DNA from: Duncaniella muricolitica
Lineage (GTDB): Bacteria; Bacteroidota; Bacteroidia; Bacteroidales; Muribaculaceae
Reading direction: 5' to 3'
Length of the DNA: 64,000 nucleotides
Assembly (NCBI GenBank): GCA_025808375.1
Contig: CP061009.1
Location: 3,782,001-3,846,000 of the forward strand
Part shown: in pieces, positions 1 to 8,069 of the stretch
Layout of the letters: each line of letters begins with the position of its first letter
Numbering within the stretch: position 1 is the first letter of the stretch
Program-made: the position numbers and the translations under genes
The notes under the pieces: generated by a model
Told to the model about the DNA's origin: nothing
What the model saw: the letters and a program-made list of their open reading frames with translations, nothing else
Databases searched by the model: none

Positions 1-1172
1 CCGCCACCGACTACCGGCAGGACTTCTCGCGCATAGCATCGATGATCAATAGTGCCGCATCGATGGACGACTGGATGGAGCTCTACCGCGTGCTCGTGCA
101 GTGGGAGATGCAGCTCTCGGCCACCGACAGCTCGATGGACGAACTGCTGGCCATGCAGCGCACCGAGGCCGACTCGACCTTCTGCAAATACATATGCCGC
201 AACTACGAGTCATGGATCACCGACCCCAAGTCGGAGGGGCGGCCGATGTTCTCGCCCGAGGTATTCAAGTCGAGAGTATTCCCGCTGCTCGACGCCGGCG
301 AGAAAGTGTTTTTCATCCTCATCGACAACTTCCGTCTCGACCAATGGTCGGCCATCAAGCCGCTGCTGGCCGACACCTTCACATTCAAGGAAGACCTCTA
401 CTGCTCCATACTCCCCACCGCGACACAATATGCGCGCAACTCCATCTTCTCGGGCCTGATGCCGGTCGACATTGCGCGGATGTTTCCCGACCTGTGGGTC
501 GACGAGGACTCGCCCGAGGGCAAAAACCTCAACGAGTCGCCGCTGATAGCCACTCAGTTTGAGCGTTACAGGCGCAAATGTCGCTTCTCCTACAACAAGG
601 TCAACGACTCTGCTGCCGGCGAAAAACTGCTCTCCGACTTCACCAATCTCCTCGACAACGACCTCAATGTCATAGTGTTCAACTTTATCGACATGCTGTC
701 ACACGCGCGCACCGAGTCGCGCATGATACGCGAGCTGGCCTCGACCGACGCCGCCTACCGCTCGCTGACCGAGTCGTGGTTTCGCCACTCGCCGGCCCTT
801 GAGATATTCCGCGCCATCGCGGCCAAGGGTTTCAAGATAGTCCTGACCACCGACCACGGCACCGTGCGCGTCGACCGACCCGTCAAGGTGATAGGCGACC
901 GCAACACCAACACCAACCTCCGCTACAAGGTGGGCAAAAACCTCGACTATCCGCGCAAGGAGGTCTACGAAATCAAGTCGCCCACACGTTTCGGCCTCCC
1001 CGCCCCCAACGTGTCGTCGACCTACATCTTTGCCACCGGACGCGACTTCTTTGCCTATCCCAACAACTACAACCACTACGTGCAGTATTACGACGGCACT
1101 TTCCAGCACGGAGGCATATCGCTCCAGGAGATGCTCGTGCCGATAATCACACTGATGCCTAAGGAAGTTTAA
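1..1172 (+). CDS. porX: PorX-type T9SS response regulator, PglZ-domain part (5' truncated by window edge)
   Basis: The reading frame is open from the first bases of the window (ATDYRQDFSRIASM precedes the first in-window ATG at 42), so the N-terminal part, expected to be a CheY-like receiver domain, lies outside. What remains is a PglZ / alkaline-phosphatase-fold domain. Visible metal-site motifs are the Asp in IDNFRLDQW, the likely nucleophile Thr in LPTATQYARNS, Asp and His in FIDMLSHART, and DH in TTDHGTVR, so the active site looks intact. In the PorX family the receiver controls T9SS gene expression and the PglZ domain is a zinc-dependent phosphodiesterase. That role is inferred from the family and from the porT-porP-porK-L-M-N cluster just downstream. 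BREX PglZ was considered and rejected on context. Followed after 36 bases by tsaE. Confidence 0.9.
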   Translation, partial: ATDYRQDFSRIASMINSAASMDDWMELYRVLVQWEMQLSATDSSMDELLAMQRTEADSTFCKYICRNYESWITDPKSEGRPMFSPEVFKSRVFPLLDAGEKVFFILIDNFRLDQWSAIKPLLADTFTFKEDLYCSILPTATQYARNSIFSGLMPVDIARMFPDLWVDEDSPEGKNLNESPLIATQFERYRRKCRFSYNKVNDSAAGEKLLSDFTNLLDNDLNVIVFNFIDMLSHARTESRMIRELASTDAAYRSLTESWFRHSPALEIFRAIAAKGFKIVLTTDHGTVRVDRPVKVIGDRNTNTNLRYKVGKNLDYPRKEVYEIKSPTRFGLPAPNVSSTYIFATGRDFFAYPNNYNHYVQYYDGTFQHGGISLQEMLVPIITLMPKEV

Positions 1173-1205
1173 AGTTTAACGTTTAAAGTTTAAAGAGTTA
1201 AGATA
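1173..1205. repeat. short GTTTAAA tandem repeat
   Basis: The porX-tsaE spacer consists mostly of GTTTAAA units (one variant GTTTAAC) ending just before the tsaE start. Similar arrays stand at 9640-9664 and in other spacers of this window. Confidence 0.7.
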
Positions 1206-1208
1206 ATC

Positions 1209-1628
1209 ATGAAAGAGATAATAATCCGATCGACCGACGCGCTTGACGAAGCCGCCCGCGAGTTTATGGCGGAGATGGGCGACGAGACCGTCTACACCTT
1301 CACCGGCGAGATGGGTGCCGGCAAGACAACTTTTATCAACGCCCTGTGCCGTGCCCTCGGCGTGGAGGACGACCCGACAGGCTCGCCGACATTTGCAATA
1401 GTCAACGAATACCGCTCCGACACTACGGCCGAACTCATCTATCACTTCGACCTCTACCGCATCGAGAATCTCGAGCAGGCCTTTGACATAGGCATCGAGG
1501 ACTATCTCGACTCGGGCGCGCTCTGCTTCATCGAATGGCCCGACCGCATCGACGACATACTCCCCGACGACACCGTCCGCGTCAACATCGAAGTGCTCCC
1601 CGACGGCTCGCGCCGACTGACTTTCTGA
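1209..1628 (+). CDS. tsaE: tRNA threonylcarbamoyladenosine biosynthesis ATPase TsaE
   Basis: 139 residues, the normal size for TsaE, the ATPase partner of TsaB/TsaD in making the t6A modification at A37 of ANN-decoding tRNAs. The Walker A loop GEMGAGKTT lies near residues 36-44, followed by the family motifs SPTFAIVNEY, YHFDLYRIE and FIEWPDR. It starts with ATG (MKEIIIRSTD) and ends 15 bases before birA, so tsaE-birA-xseA probably form one transcript behind porX. Nothing unusual. Confidence 0.95.
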   Translation: MKEIIIRSTDALDEAAREFMAEMGDETVYTFTGEMGAGKTTFINALCRALGVEDDPTGSPTFAIVNEYRSDTTAELIYHFDLYRIENLEQAFDIGIEDYLDSGALCFIEWPDRIDDILPDDTVRVNIEVLPDGSRRLTF

Positions 1629-1643
1629 CACTCCTCCCGCGCG

Positions 1644-2375
1644 ATGTTTATCATAAAGGACACTCTGCCCTCGACAAGCAGCTATCTCGCCGGGATAGCC
1701 GCCGACGCCCCCCACGGCACGGTGGTCATGGCCCGCGAGCAGACAGCCGGACGCGGACAGCGAGGCAACTCGTGGGAAGCCGAGCCGGGATGCAACATCA
1801 CACTCTCGCTCCTGCTGCGTCCCGAGGGGCTGCATCCGGCGCGCCAGTTTGTCATCTCCCAGGCCGTGTCGCTCGCCATCGCCGACCTGGTAAGCCACTT
1901 CGTGGCCGCTCCGGTGAGCATCAAGTGGCCCAATGACATATATGTCGACGACCGCAAGATATGCGGCATCCTTATCGAGAACACCATCACCGGCACCTCC
2001 ATCGACCGCACAATCGTCGGCATCGGACTCAACGTCAACCAGACGGAGTTTCGCTCCGACGCCCCCAACCCCGTGTCGATGCGCCAGCTCATGCCCAAGA
2101 TAGAGTTTGACGTCGAATCGCTGGCCCGCGCCATGGTCTCTGACATCCTCGGGCGCGTCGACGCCGCGCTTGCCTCGCCTCAGCAGTCGCTCAGCGGGGA
2201 ATATTTCAGCCGGCTGTGGCGCAACCAAGGGTGGCACCCCTTCTATGACCATCAGCGTGGCCACGCCATGACCGCCCGCGTCGACTCGGTAGACCCCTCG
2301 GGCATCATCACGCTCACCGACCGCGCCGACGGCATAGCCCGCACCTATGCCCTTAAAGAAATATCATGGCTTTAA
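1644..2375 (+). CDS. birA: biotin--[acetyl-CoA-carboxylase] ligase BirA
   Basis: 243 residues, a monofunctional (no N-terminal helix-turn-helix) biotin protein ligase. It activates biotin to biotinyl-AMP and loads it on the carboxyl carrier protein. The signature AGRGQRGNSW lies near residues 34-43, KWPNDIYVDDRKICGILIE near 93-111, and the GIGLNVNQ motif near 126-133; a short C-terminal SH3-like domain follows. No DNA-binding domain, so no autoregulation of bio genes is expected. It ends 30 bases before the favoured xseA start. Confidence 0.95.
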   Translation: MFIIKDTLPSTSSYLAGIAADAPHGTVVMAREQTAGRGQRGNSWEAEPGCNITLSLLLRPEGLHPARQFVISQAVSLAIADLVSHFVAAPVSIKWPNDIYVDDRKICGILIENTITGTSIDRTIVGIGLNVNQTEFRSDAPNPVSMRQLMPKIEFDVESLARAMVSDILGRVDAALASPQQSLSGEYFSRLWRNQGWHPFYDHQRGHAMTARVDSVDPSGIITLTDRADGIARTYALKEISWL

Positions 2376-2405
2376 AGAAATCTCATGGCTTTAGGCCAAT
2401 GCCCT

Positions 2406-3698
2406 ATGACTGAACCTATCACCCTCGAAGAATTTACCTCACGCATAGCCGGGGCCGTCAACGGCGTGCCCGGACTGGCCGGCATATGGGTGACGGCCGA
2501 GACCTCCGACGTGCGACGCTCGGGCCACTGTTACCTCGAACTGGTGCAGAAACACCCCCTCACGAGCGAACCCGTGGCCCGCATACGCGCCACAATATGG
2601 CGCAGCACATTTGCCCGCATCGACGCCGCCTTCACCCAAGCCACCGGCCAGCAGTTTGGTAGCGGCATCAAGGTACTGGTACGCGTCACGGCCTCGTTTC
2701 ACCCCGCCTACGGCCTCTCGGCCAACATCACCGAGATTGACCCGTCCTACACGCTCGGCGACCTCGTGCGCCGCCGGCGTGAAATAATCGCGCGCCTGAC
2801 AGCCGAAGGCATCATCGACCTCAACCGCAGCCTCATATGGCCCGAAGTGCCCCTGCGCATGGCTGTCATCTCGGCACCCGGAGCAGCCGGCTACGGCGAT
2901 TTTGTCCATCAGCTCTTCACCAACCCCTCGCGGCTCGACTTCCGCGTGCGTCTCTATCCCGCGCTCATGCAGGGTGCGTCGGCCGCCGCCAGCATCATTG
3001 CCGCGCTCGAGCAGATAGCGGCCGACGAGGAGATGTGGGACGGTGTGGTGATAATACGCGGCGGCGGAGCCACAAGCGACCTCGCTGCCTTCGAGAGCTA
3101 CGAACTGGCCGCCAACATTGCCCAGTTTCCGCTCCCCGTAATCATCGGCATAGGCCACGAGCGTGACATCACCGTGCTCGACTCGGTGGCCAACATGCGC
3201 GTCAAGACCCCCACGGCAGCCGCCGAGTGGCTCATAGCGCGCGGCGACGAGGCTCTGGCCACGCTCCACCGTCTCGGCTCGGAAATCTACATGCTGGCCT
3301 CCGACCTTCTGGCCGGAAACCGCGAACAGATAGCCCGCATCGGTGCGGCCCTCCCCCATCTCCCCGACATGGCTCTCCGTAACGCCCGCACACGGCTCGA
3401 CCGCCTTGCGGTGGCTGTCAGCGACGCGACCTCGACCTGCCTGCGCCCCGAGATGTCGCGTCTCGACGTCATGGCCGAACGTCTCACAGCCTCGGCCGAG
3501 GGTGTGATAGAGCGTCAGCGGGCCCGCCTCGAGCGCATCGACGGACTCGTGCAGGTGCTTTCGCCGCAGGCCACTCTCGCGCGCGGCTACTCCATAACCC
3601 GCGTCAACGGCCGCGCCGTCACCTCGGCCGCCGACATCCGTCCCGGCGACATCATCCACACCACCCTCGCCTCAGGCTCCATCGAGTCAAAAGCCTGA
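2406..3698 (+). CDS. xseA: exodeoxyribonuclease VII large subunit XseA
   Basis: 430 residues from the ATG at 2406 (MTEPITLEEF). An upstream ATG at 2385 would add MALGQCP, but 2406 fits the family N-terminus better. An OB-fold N-terminal domain (about residues 10-105) is followed by the catalytic core with the motifs AVISAPGAAGYGDF, IIRGGGATSDLAAFE and IIGIGHERDITVLD, then a helical region and a C-terminal PQATLARGYSITR motif. It degrades single-stranded DNA to oligonucleotides together with several copies of the small subunit XseB. In many Bacteroidota xseB follows directly; here no xseB-like frame is present in the 103 bases before porT, so the partner must be elsewhere or absent. Confidence 0.95.
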   Translation: MTEPITLEEFTSRIAGAVNGVPGLAGIWVTAETSDVRRSGHCYLELVQKHPLTSEPVARIRATIWRSTFARIDAAFTQATGQQFGSGIKVLVRVTASFHPAYGLSANITEIDPSYTLGDLVRRRREIIARLTAEGIIDLNRSLIWPEVPLRMAVISAPGAAGYGDFVHQLFTNPSRLDFRVRLYPALMQGASAAASIIAALEQIAADEEMWDGVVIIRGGGATSDLAAFESYELAANIAQFPLPVIIGIGHERDITVLDSVANMRVKTPTAAAEWLIARGDEALATLHRLGSEIYMLASDLLAGNREQIARIGAALPHLPDMALRNARTRLDRLAVAVSDATSTCLRPEMSRLDVMAERLTASAEGVIERQRARLERIDGLVQVLSPQATLARGYSITRVNGRAVTSAADIRPGDIIHTTLASGSIESKA

Positions 3699-3801
3699 CA
3701 GACGCATCTCTCACGAAGAAAAAATTGCTGACACAGGTCCTTTTACATCATCCCTTTCGCCGCGATAATGCAATAATCGGGGCGTGGATGCGTTTAAATA
3801 G

Positions 3802-4545
3802 ATGATGAATCACGGTGTTATCACATATCTGCGCGTCTGTGTTGCGATGCTCGTCGCAGCAGTGGCCGGCGTGGGCTTCACGGCCTCGGCCCAGGCTCTC
3901 AACGACAAGGTGCTCAACCGTCCGTATGCCGACATGCGCCGCTGGCACCTCGGCTTCTCGGTGGGCGTGCACACCCAGGACGTAACCTTTGTCCACAACG
4001 GTTTTGTCACCGAGCAGGGCGAGCAATGGTATATGGAACAGCCATCGTTCTCGCCCGGATTTTGCGTCAACGGCCTCATCGACCTGCGGCTCAACTCTCT
4101 GTTCAACCTCCGCTTCACTCCGGGCATGTATTTCGGCAACCGCGACATCACAATGCGCGAATATCTGACAGGCGCGGAGCTGAGACAAAATGTCAAGTCG
4201 ACCTATATCGTGCTCCCCGTCGACCTGAAATTCTCAGGCATGCGCTATCGCCAGTCGCGCCCCTACATCACCGCCGGAGTGATGCCGTCGATCAATCTCA
4301 CCCGCAGCAGCGGCGACTATCTGCGCGCCAAGCCTTTCGACATGTATCTGACAGCCGGCTTCGGCTGCGACTTCTATCTGCCTTATTTCAAATTCATACC
4401 CGAAGTGAAATTCTGCTTCGGCCTCTCCGATATAATAGACCACGACCGCCCCGACCTAGAGGACGAGCCTGACAAACTCAAAATCACCCGTTCGCTCAAA
4501 AAAGCCCTCTCGCGCATGGTGGTATTCACATTCTATTTTGAATAA
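3802..4545 (+). CDS. porT: T9SS outer-membrane protein PorT
   Basis: 247 residues with an N-terminal signal peptide (hydrophobic run CVAMLVAAVAGVGFTASAQA) and a predicted eight-stranded-type beta-barrel body ending in an aromatic terminal strand (VVFTFYFE). Size, the opening LNDKVLNRPYADMRRWHLGFSVGVHTQD block and the position beside porP and porK-N fit PorT, an outer-membrane factor needed for type IX secretion. Two adjacent ATG codons (3802, 3805) could both serve. Its stop overlaps the next start by one base (TAATG), suggesting translational coupling with porP. Identification is partly contextual, since barrels of this type diverge strongly. Confidence 0.8.
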   Translation: MMNHGVITYLRVCVAMLVAAVAGVGFTASAQALNDKVLNRPYADMRRWHLGFSVGVHTQDVTFVHNGFVTEQGEQWYMEQPSFSPGFCVNGLIDLRLNSLFNLRFTPGMYFGNRDITMREYLTGAELRQNVKSTYIVLPVDLKFSGMRYRQSRPYITAGVMPSINLTRSSGDYLRAKPFDMYLTAGFGCDFYLPYFKFIPEVKFCFGLSDIIDHDRPDLEDEPDKLKITRSLKKALSRMVVFTFYFE

Positions 4546-5573
4546 TGCCCCGCATCCTCCCCCACATACTTCTCAAGGCCATGGCCGTCGCGGCCCTGAC
4601 CATTGCCGTCGCTCCGCGTCTCTCGGCCCAGGGCGACGCCATGCTCACGCACTACTGGGCCGTGCCGACCTATTACAACCCTGCGGCCGCCGGTGACACC
4701 GACAACATACGTCTGCGCGGAGGCGTGCGAGCCCAATGGACAGGCATCGACAATGCCCCTCGCACGTTTGCAGGCGCGGCCGATACCCCGTTCAAGTTTC
4801 TCGGCAAACGATGGGGCGCGGGAGTGGTGGTGCAGCAGGAGTCATACGGACTGTTTCGCAATCTCACGGCCAATGCCCAGATAGGTTACAAGCACAAGGC
4901 ATTGAAGGGCGAATTTACCTTTGCCCTCCAGGCCGGATTTTTCAACGAGCAGTTCAAGGGCTCGGAAGTCTACATCCCCGACGATGACGACTATCACCAG
5001 AGCACCGACAACGCCCTGCCCGACCGCGACGTGGCCGGCAACGCCTTTGACCTCGGCCTCGGTGTCTATTATGTACACAAGCGGTTCAAAGCCGGCCTCT
5101 CGCTGCTCCATGCCAACAATCCCACCGTTACATTCAGCGACGAAAACGGCACTCAAGGCTCGGGCGAACCGAGCTCATCGGGCGACGGCACGGCTAAAAA
5201 ATACAGTTTTACGGCCAATCGGACGCTCTATTTTAACGCCGAGGGCAATATTCCCGTGAAAAACACGTTATTTGAAGTGCTACCTTCAGTGCTGATAAGG
5301 AGCGACTTCACGTTTACCGACGTGGCCGCTACCGTCCGCGCGAGATACAACAAGATGTTTTCGGCCGGCATCGGCTACCGCTACGGCGACGCCGTGTCGC
5401 TCATGCTCGGAGCCGAGCTCAAGGGGATATTCATCGGCTACAGTTATGACTACCACCTGAGCGACATCGCCAAGGCTTCGTCGGGAAGCCACGAGATATT
5501 TGCCGGCTACAACCTTAAACTCGACTTCTCAGAGAAAAACCGCAACAAACACAAGAGCATACGCATAATGTAA
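4545..5573 (+). CDS. porP: PorP/SprF-family T9SS outer-membrane protein
   Basis: 342 residues; signal peptide (AVAALTIAVAPRLSAQ) followed by the family hallmark THYWAVPTYYNPAAAGD near the mature N-terminus, then a beta-barrel with alternating aromatic strands and repeated SxGIGYRYGD-like and FAGYNLKL segments. PorP/SprF proteins are outer-membrane components associated with the PorK/PorN ring. It starts inside the porT stop codon and ends three bases before porK, so porT-porP-porK are tightly coupled. One odd feature is a Ser/Gly-rich surface loop (QGSGEPSSSGDG) around residues 203-214. Confidence 0.9.
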   Translation: MPRILPHILLKAMAVAALTIAVAPRLSAQGDAMLTHYWAVPTYYNPAAAGDTDNIRLRGGVRAQWTGIDNAPRTFAGAADTPFKFLGKRWGAGVVVQQESYGLFRNLTANAQIGYKHKALKGEFTFALQAGFFNEQFKGSEVYIPDDDDYHQSTDNALPDRDVAGNAFDLGLGVYYVHKRFKAGLSLLHANNPTVTFSDENGTQGSGEPSSSGDGTAKKYSFTANRTLYFNAEGNIPVKNTLFEVLPSVLIRSDFTFTDVAATVRARYNKMFSAGIGYRYGDAVSLMLGAELKGIFIGYSYDYHLSDIAKASSGSHEIFAGYNLKLDFSEKNRNKHKSIRIM

Positions 5574-5576
5574 CTT

Positions 5577-7016
5577 ATGAAAAAGATACTACATATACTC
5601 TCCGCACTCCTCCTTGTGGGCATGGCCGTGAGCTGCGCCACCGGCAGCCGCAACTCCATGGGAGGAGAAGTCACCGGCGTGGGAGGCACCTCGTGGGCCG
5701 AACCGACCCCCTACGGCATGGTGCTCGTGAGCCGCGGCTCGGTCAAGATGGGCCCCGCCAAGGACGACTCGCTCTGGAACCTCAAGGCCGACCAACGCGG
5801 CGTGTCGGTCGACGCTTTCTGGATGGACGAGACCGAAATCACCAACGCCAAATACAAGCAGTTTGTATTCTGGGTGCGCGACTCCATCATCCGCGAGCGT
5901 CTCGCCGACCCCTCCTACGGAGGCAACGAGGAGTATAAAATCGAGGAAGACCGCGAGGGCAACCCCGTGACACCCCACCTCAACTGGGCCAAGGCCATAC
6001 CCTGGCGCAACGCCAACGAGGACGAGCAGCGCGCCATCGAGAGCCTCTACCGCATCAACCCCATCACCGGCGTCAAGGAACTCGACCCCGAGCAGCTCAA
6101 CTATCGCTACGAGATATACAACCACACCGAGGCGGCCAAGCGCAAAAACCGTCTCAACCCCGCCCGTCGCGAGTATAACACCGACCGTCCTGTCCCCACC
6201 GAGCTCCCTCTCATCTCCAAGGACACCGCCTATGTCAACGATGACGGACAGATTATACGCGAGACTGTCACCCGCGCCCTCACCGGCCCCTATGACTTCG
6301 TCAACACCTATATAGTCAACGTATATCCCGACACCACGGCATGGATCAACGACTTTGACAACGCCTACAACGAGCCTTACATGCGCATGTATTTCTCACA
6401 TGGAGGCTACAGCGACTATCCCGTGGTGGGTGTGAGCTGGGAGCAAGCCAACGCCTTTGCCAACTGGCGCACCGACTTCCTGCGCCGCTCGCTCGGTCGC
6501 GAAGGGGTCTATATCGAGCCCTACCGCCTCCCCACCGAGGCCGAGTGGGAGTATGCGGCCCGCGCCGGCAAGAGCGAAAACATGTATCCCTGGGACGGCG
6601 ACCTACCGCTCACCGAAGACCAGGGCTGCTTCTATGCCAACTTCAAGCCGCAGGAGGGTAACTTCGTGCAGGACGGACAGCTAATCACCTCGCGTGTGGG
6701 CACATACGCCCCCAACGATTTCGGACTCTACGACATGGCCGGCAATGTGAGCGAATGGACATCGACCGCCTACACCGAGAGCGTCGGCAAGCTCACCAGC
6801 GACCTCAACCCCGAATATCGCTACGACGCCGCCCAGGAAGACCCCTACAGGATGAAGCGCAAAATCGTACGCGGAGGCTCTTGGAAAGACGTGGCCCACA
6901 ACGTGCGCTCCGACCTGCGCATGTGGGAATATCAGAACGAGCAGCGCAGCTACATAGGTTTCCGCTGCGTGCGCTCGCAGATAGGGTTTGCCAAAGGCAC
7001 CAAGGCACGCAAGTAG
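5577..7016 (+). CDS. porK: T9SS ring lipoprotein PorK/GldK
   Basis: 479 residues. A lipoprotein signal (LLVGMAVSC, lipidated Cys about residue 20) precedes a formylglycine-generating-enzyme-type fold: MGPAKDDS, FWMDETEITNAKYKQF, YPVVGVSWEQANAFANWR, LPTEAEWEYAARAGK, GLYDMAGNVSEW, KIVRGGSWKD and GFRCVRS. GldK/PorK proteins use this fold structurally; together with PorN they form the large periplasmic ring attached under the outer membrane. Three bases separate it from porP, and porL follows after 31 bases. The FGE homology is scaffold, so it should not be read as a sulfatase-modifying enzyme. Confidence 0.95.
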   Translation: MKKILHILSALLLVGMAVSCATGSRNSMGGEVTGVGGTSWAEPTPYGMVLVSRGSVKMGPAKDDSLWNLKADQRGVSVDAFWMDETEITNAKYKQFVFWVRDSIIRERLADPSYGGNEEYKIEEDREGNPVTPHLNWAKAIPWRNANEDEQRAIESLYRINPITGVKELDPEQLNYRYEIYNHTEAAKRKNRLNPARREYNTDRPVPTELPLISKDTAYVNDDGQIIRETVTRALTGPYDFVNTYIVNVYPDTTAWINDFDNAYNEPYMRMYFSHGGYSDYPVVGVSWEQANAFANWRTDFLRRSLGREGVYIEPYRLPTEAEWEYAARAGKSENMYPWDGDLPLTEDQGCFYANFKPQEGNFVQDGQLITSRVGTYAPNDFGLYDMAGNVSEWTSTAYTESVGKLTSDLNPEYRYDAAQEDPYRMKRKIVRGGSWKDVAHNVRSDLRMWEYQNEQRSYIGFRCVRSQIGFAKGTKARK

Positions 7017-7047
7017 AGTTTAGAATTTACAGTCAATATAACGTTTA

Positions 7048-7929
7048 ATGGTCAACAACGCCATGAACATGAATAAAGAAAATATCAAGTCGCGCTACCG
7101 CACCATAATGACCTGGGAGGGCGGACAGCGTCTTTTCAACTTTGCCTACAGCATCGGAGCCGCCATCGTCATCTGTGGCGCGCTCTTCAAGATATTGCAT
7201 ATACAGGGAGGCGACACCCTCCTGTGTATAGGCATGGGCACGGAGATTGTGATGTTTATCCTCACGGCCTTCGACCGTCCGCCCAAGGAATATCACTGGG
7301 AAGACGTGTTCCCCGAGCTCGACCGCAAGACCGACGGCGAGGGCGATGACACGGAGACTTCGGCCGCCTCACAAGTCATAGCCACACAGGTCGACCGTCA
7401 GCCTGCCCTCTATGCAGAGCCGTCTGCGGGAATGGCCGGACAGGTGATTGCCGCAGGTCCCGCAGTACCCCAACCCGTACCTGCAGCCGATGTGGCCTCA
7501 GTCTCGCGCGATTATGTCGAGCAGATGTCGGCCATCACAGAGCAGCTCGCCCAGTTACGCGAGACCACCCAAAGCCTCAACGCCGTCTCCGCAATGCTCC
7601 TGCAGAGCTATCAGGCCATCACCGACAACTCTTCGGCTCTCCAGGCCAACTCTCACGACTACATATCTCAGATGAGCGACCTCAACCGCAACATCGGCGG
7701 ACTCAACACCATCTATGAGATACAGCTCAAAAGCATATCCTCACAGCTCGAATCGATCGACCGTGTCAACCGCGGCATCAAGGACATACGCGACATGTAT
7801 GAAAAAAGCGCGGCGCAGAGTGCCCGCTACTGTGAGGAGACCGAAAAAATGGCCCGCTACATGCAGCAGCTCAACCAGATATACGAAAAGATGATCCACA
7901 ACTCTACAGTCTCGATGTATAAAGTATAG
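7048..7929 (+). CDS. porL: T9SS motor protein PorL/GldL
   Basis: Up to 293 residues; ATG codons at 7048, 7063 and 7069 are all possible and the family N-terminus would fit any of them. Two transmembrane helices stand near the N-terminus (FNFAYSIGAAIVICGALFKI and TLLCIGMGTEIVMFILTAF), the second carrying a Glu (GMGTEIV), the residue expected for proton-coupled rotation. The motif ILHIQGGD lies between them. The cytoplasmic tail is long: an Ala/Pro-rich linker (about residues 115-150), then Gln/Asn/Ser-rich coiled-coil-like repeats. PorL and PorM form the inner-membrane proton-driven motor of the T9SS. The linker is longer than the minimum needed. Confidence 0.95.
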   Translation: MVNNAMNMNKENIKSRYRTIMTWEGGQRLFNFAYSIGAAIVICGALFKILHIQGGDTLLCIGMGTEIVMFILTAFDRPPKEYHWEDVFPELDRKTDGEGDDTETSAASQVIATQVDRQPALYAEPSAGMAGQVIAAGPAVPQPVPAADVASVSRDYVEQMSAITEQLAQLRETTQSLNAVSAMLLQSYQAITDNSSALQANSHDYISQMSDLNRNIGGLNTIYEIQLKSISSQLESIDRVNRGIKDIRDMYEKSAAQSARYCEETEKMARYMQQLNQIYEKMIHNSTVSMYKV

Positions 7930-7965
7930 AGTTGAAAGTTGAAAGCTTAGAGTTTAAGCCATCCG

Positions 7966-8048
7966 CCCCCCATTAGGCCCATCAGCCCCATTAGCCCCAT
8001 CCCCCCTCATAACCTCATAACCTCATAACCTTATAACCTCATAACCTT
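7966..8048. repeat. two adjacent short tandem repeats before porM
   Basis: First come degenerate 9-bp units resembling CCCCATTAG / CCCATCAG (about 7966-8000), then five 8-bp CATAACCT units (8008-8047, one with a T for the first C). They fill most of the 140-base spacer between porL and porM. A related CCTCATAACCTTATAACTTT run occurs at 46421-46440, and GGGCTGATGGGACTGATGGG (reverse of the 9-bp type) at about 40463-40482. Confidence 0.8.
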
Positions 8049-8069
8049 TGCTCGAAGAGCAAATACCCC

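Noticed and set aside
1..1172. PglZ domain as part of a BREX or Pgl defence system
   Set aside because: No other BREX genes; the PorX architecture and T9SS neighbours explain it.
2439..3659. Long open frame on the minus strand within xseA
   Set aside because: Antisense of a well-supported gene; GC-rich codon pattern creates such frames. The same applies to 12996-14012 and 14170-15489 (suf), 27630-28886, 34555-35916 and 42597-43712.
5577..7016. FGE/sulfatase-modifying enzyme
   Set aside because: The fold is shared, but lipoprotein signal, length and the porK-L-M-N context identify PorK/GldK.
8008..8048. CRISPR array
   Set aside because: Units of 8 bp without spacers are a microsatellite; no cas genes.
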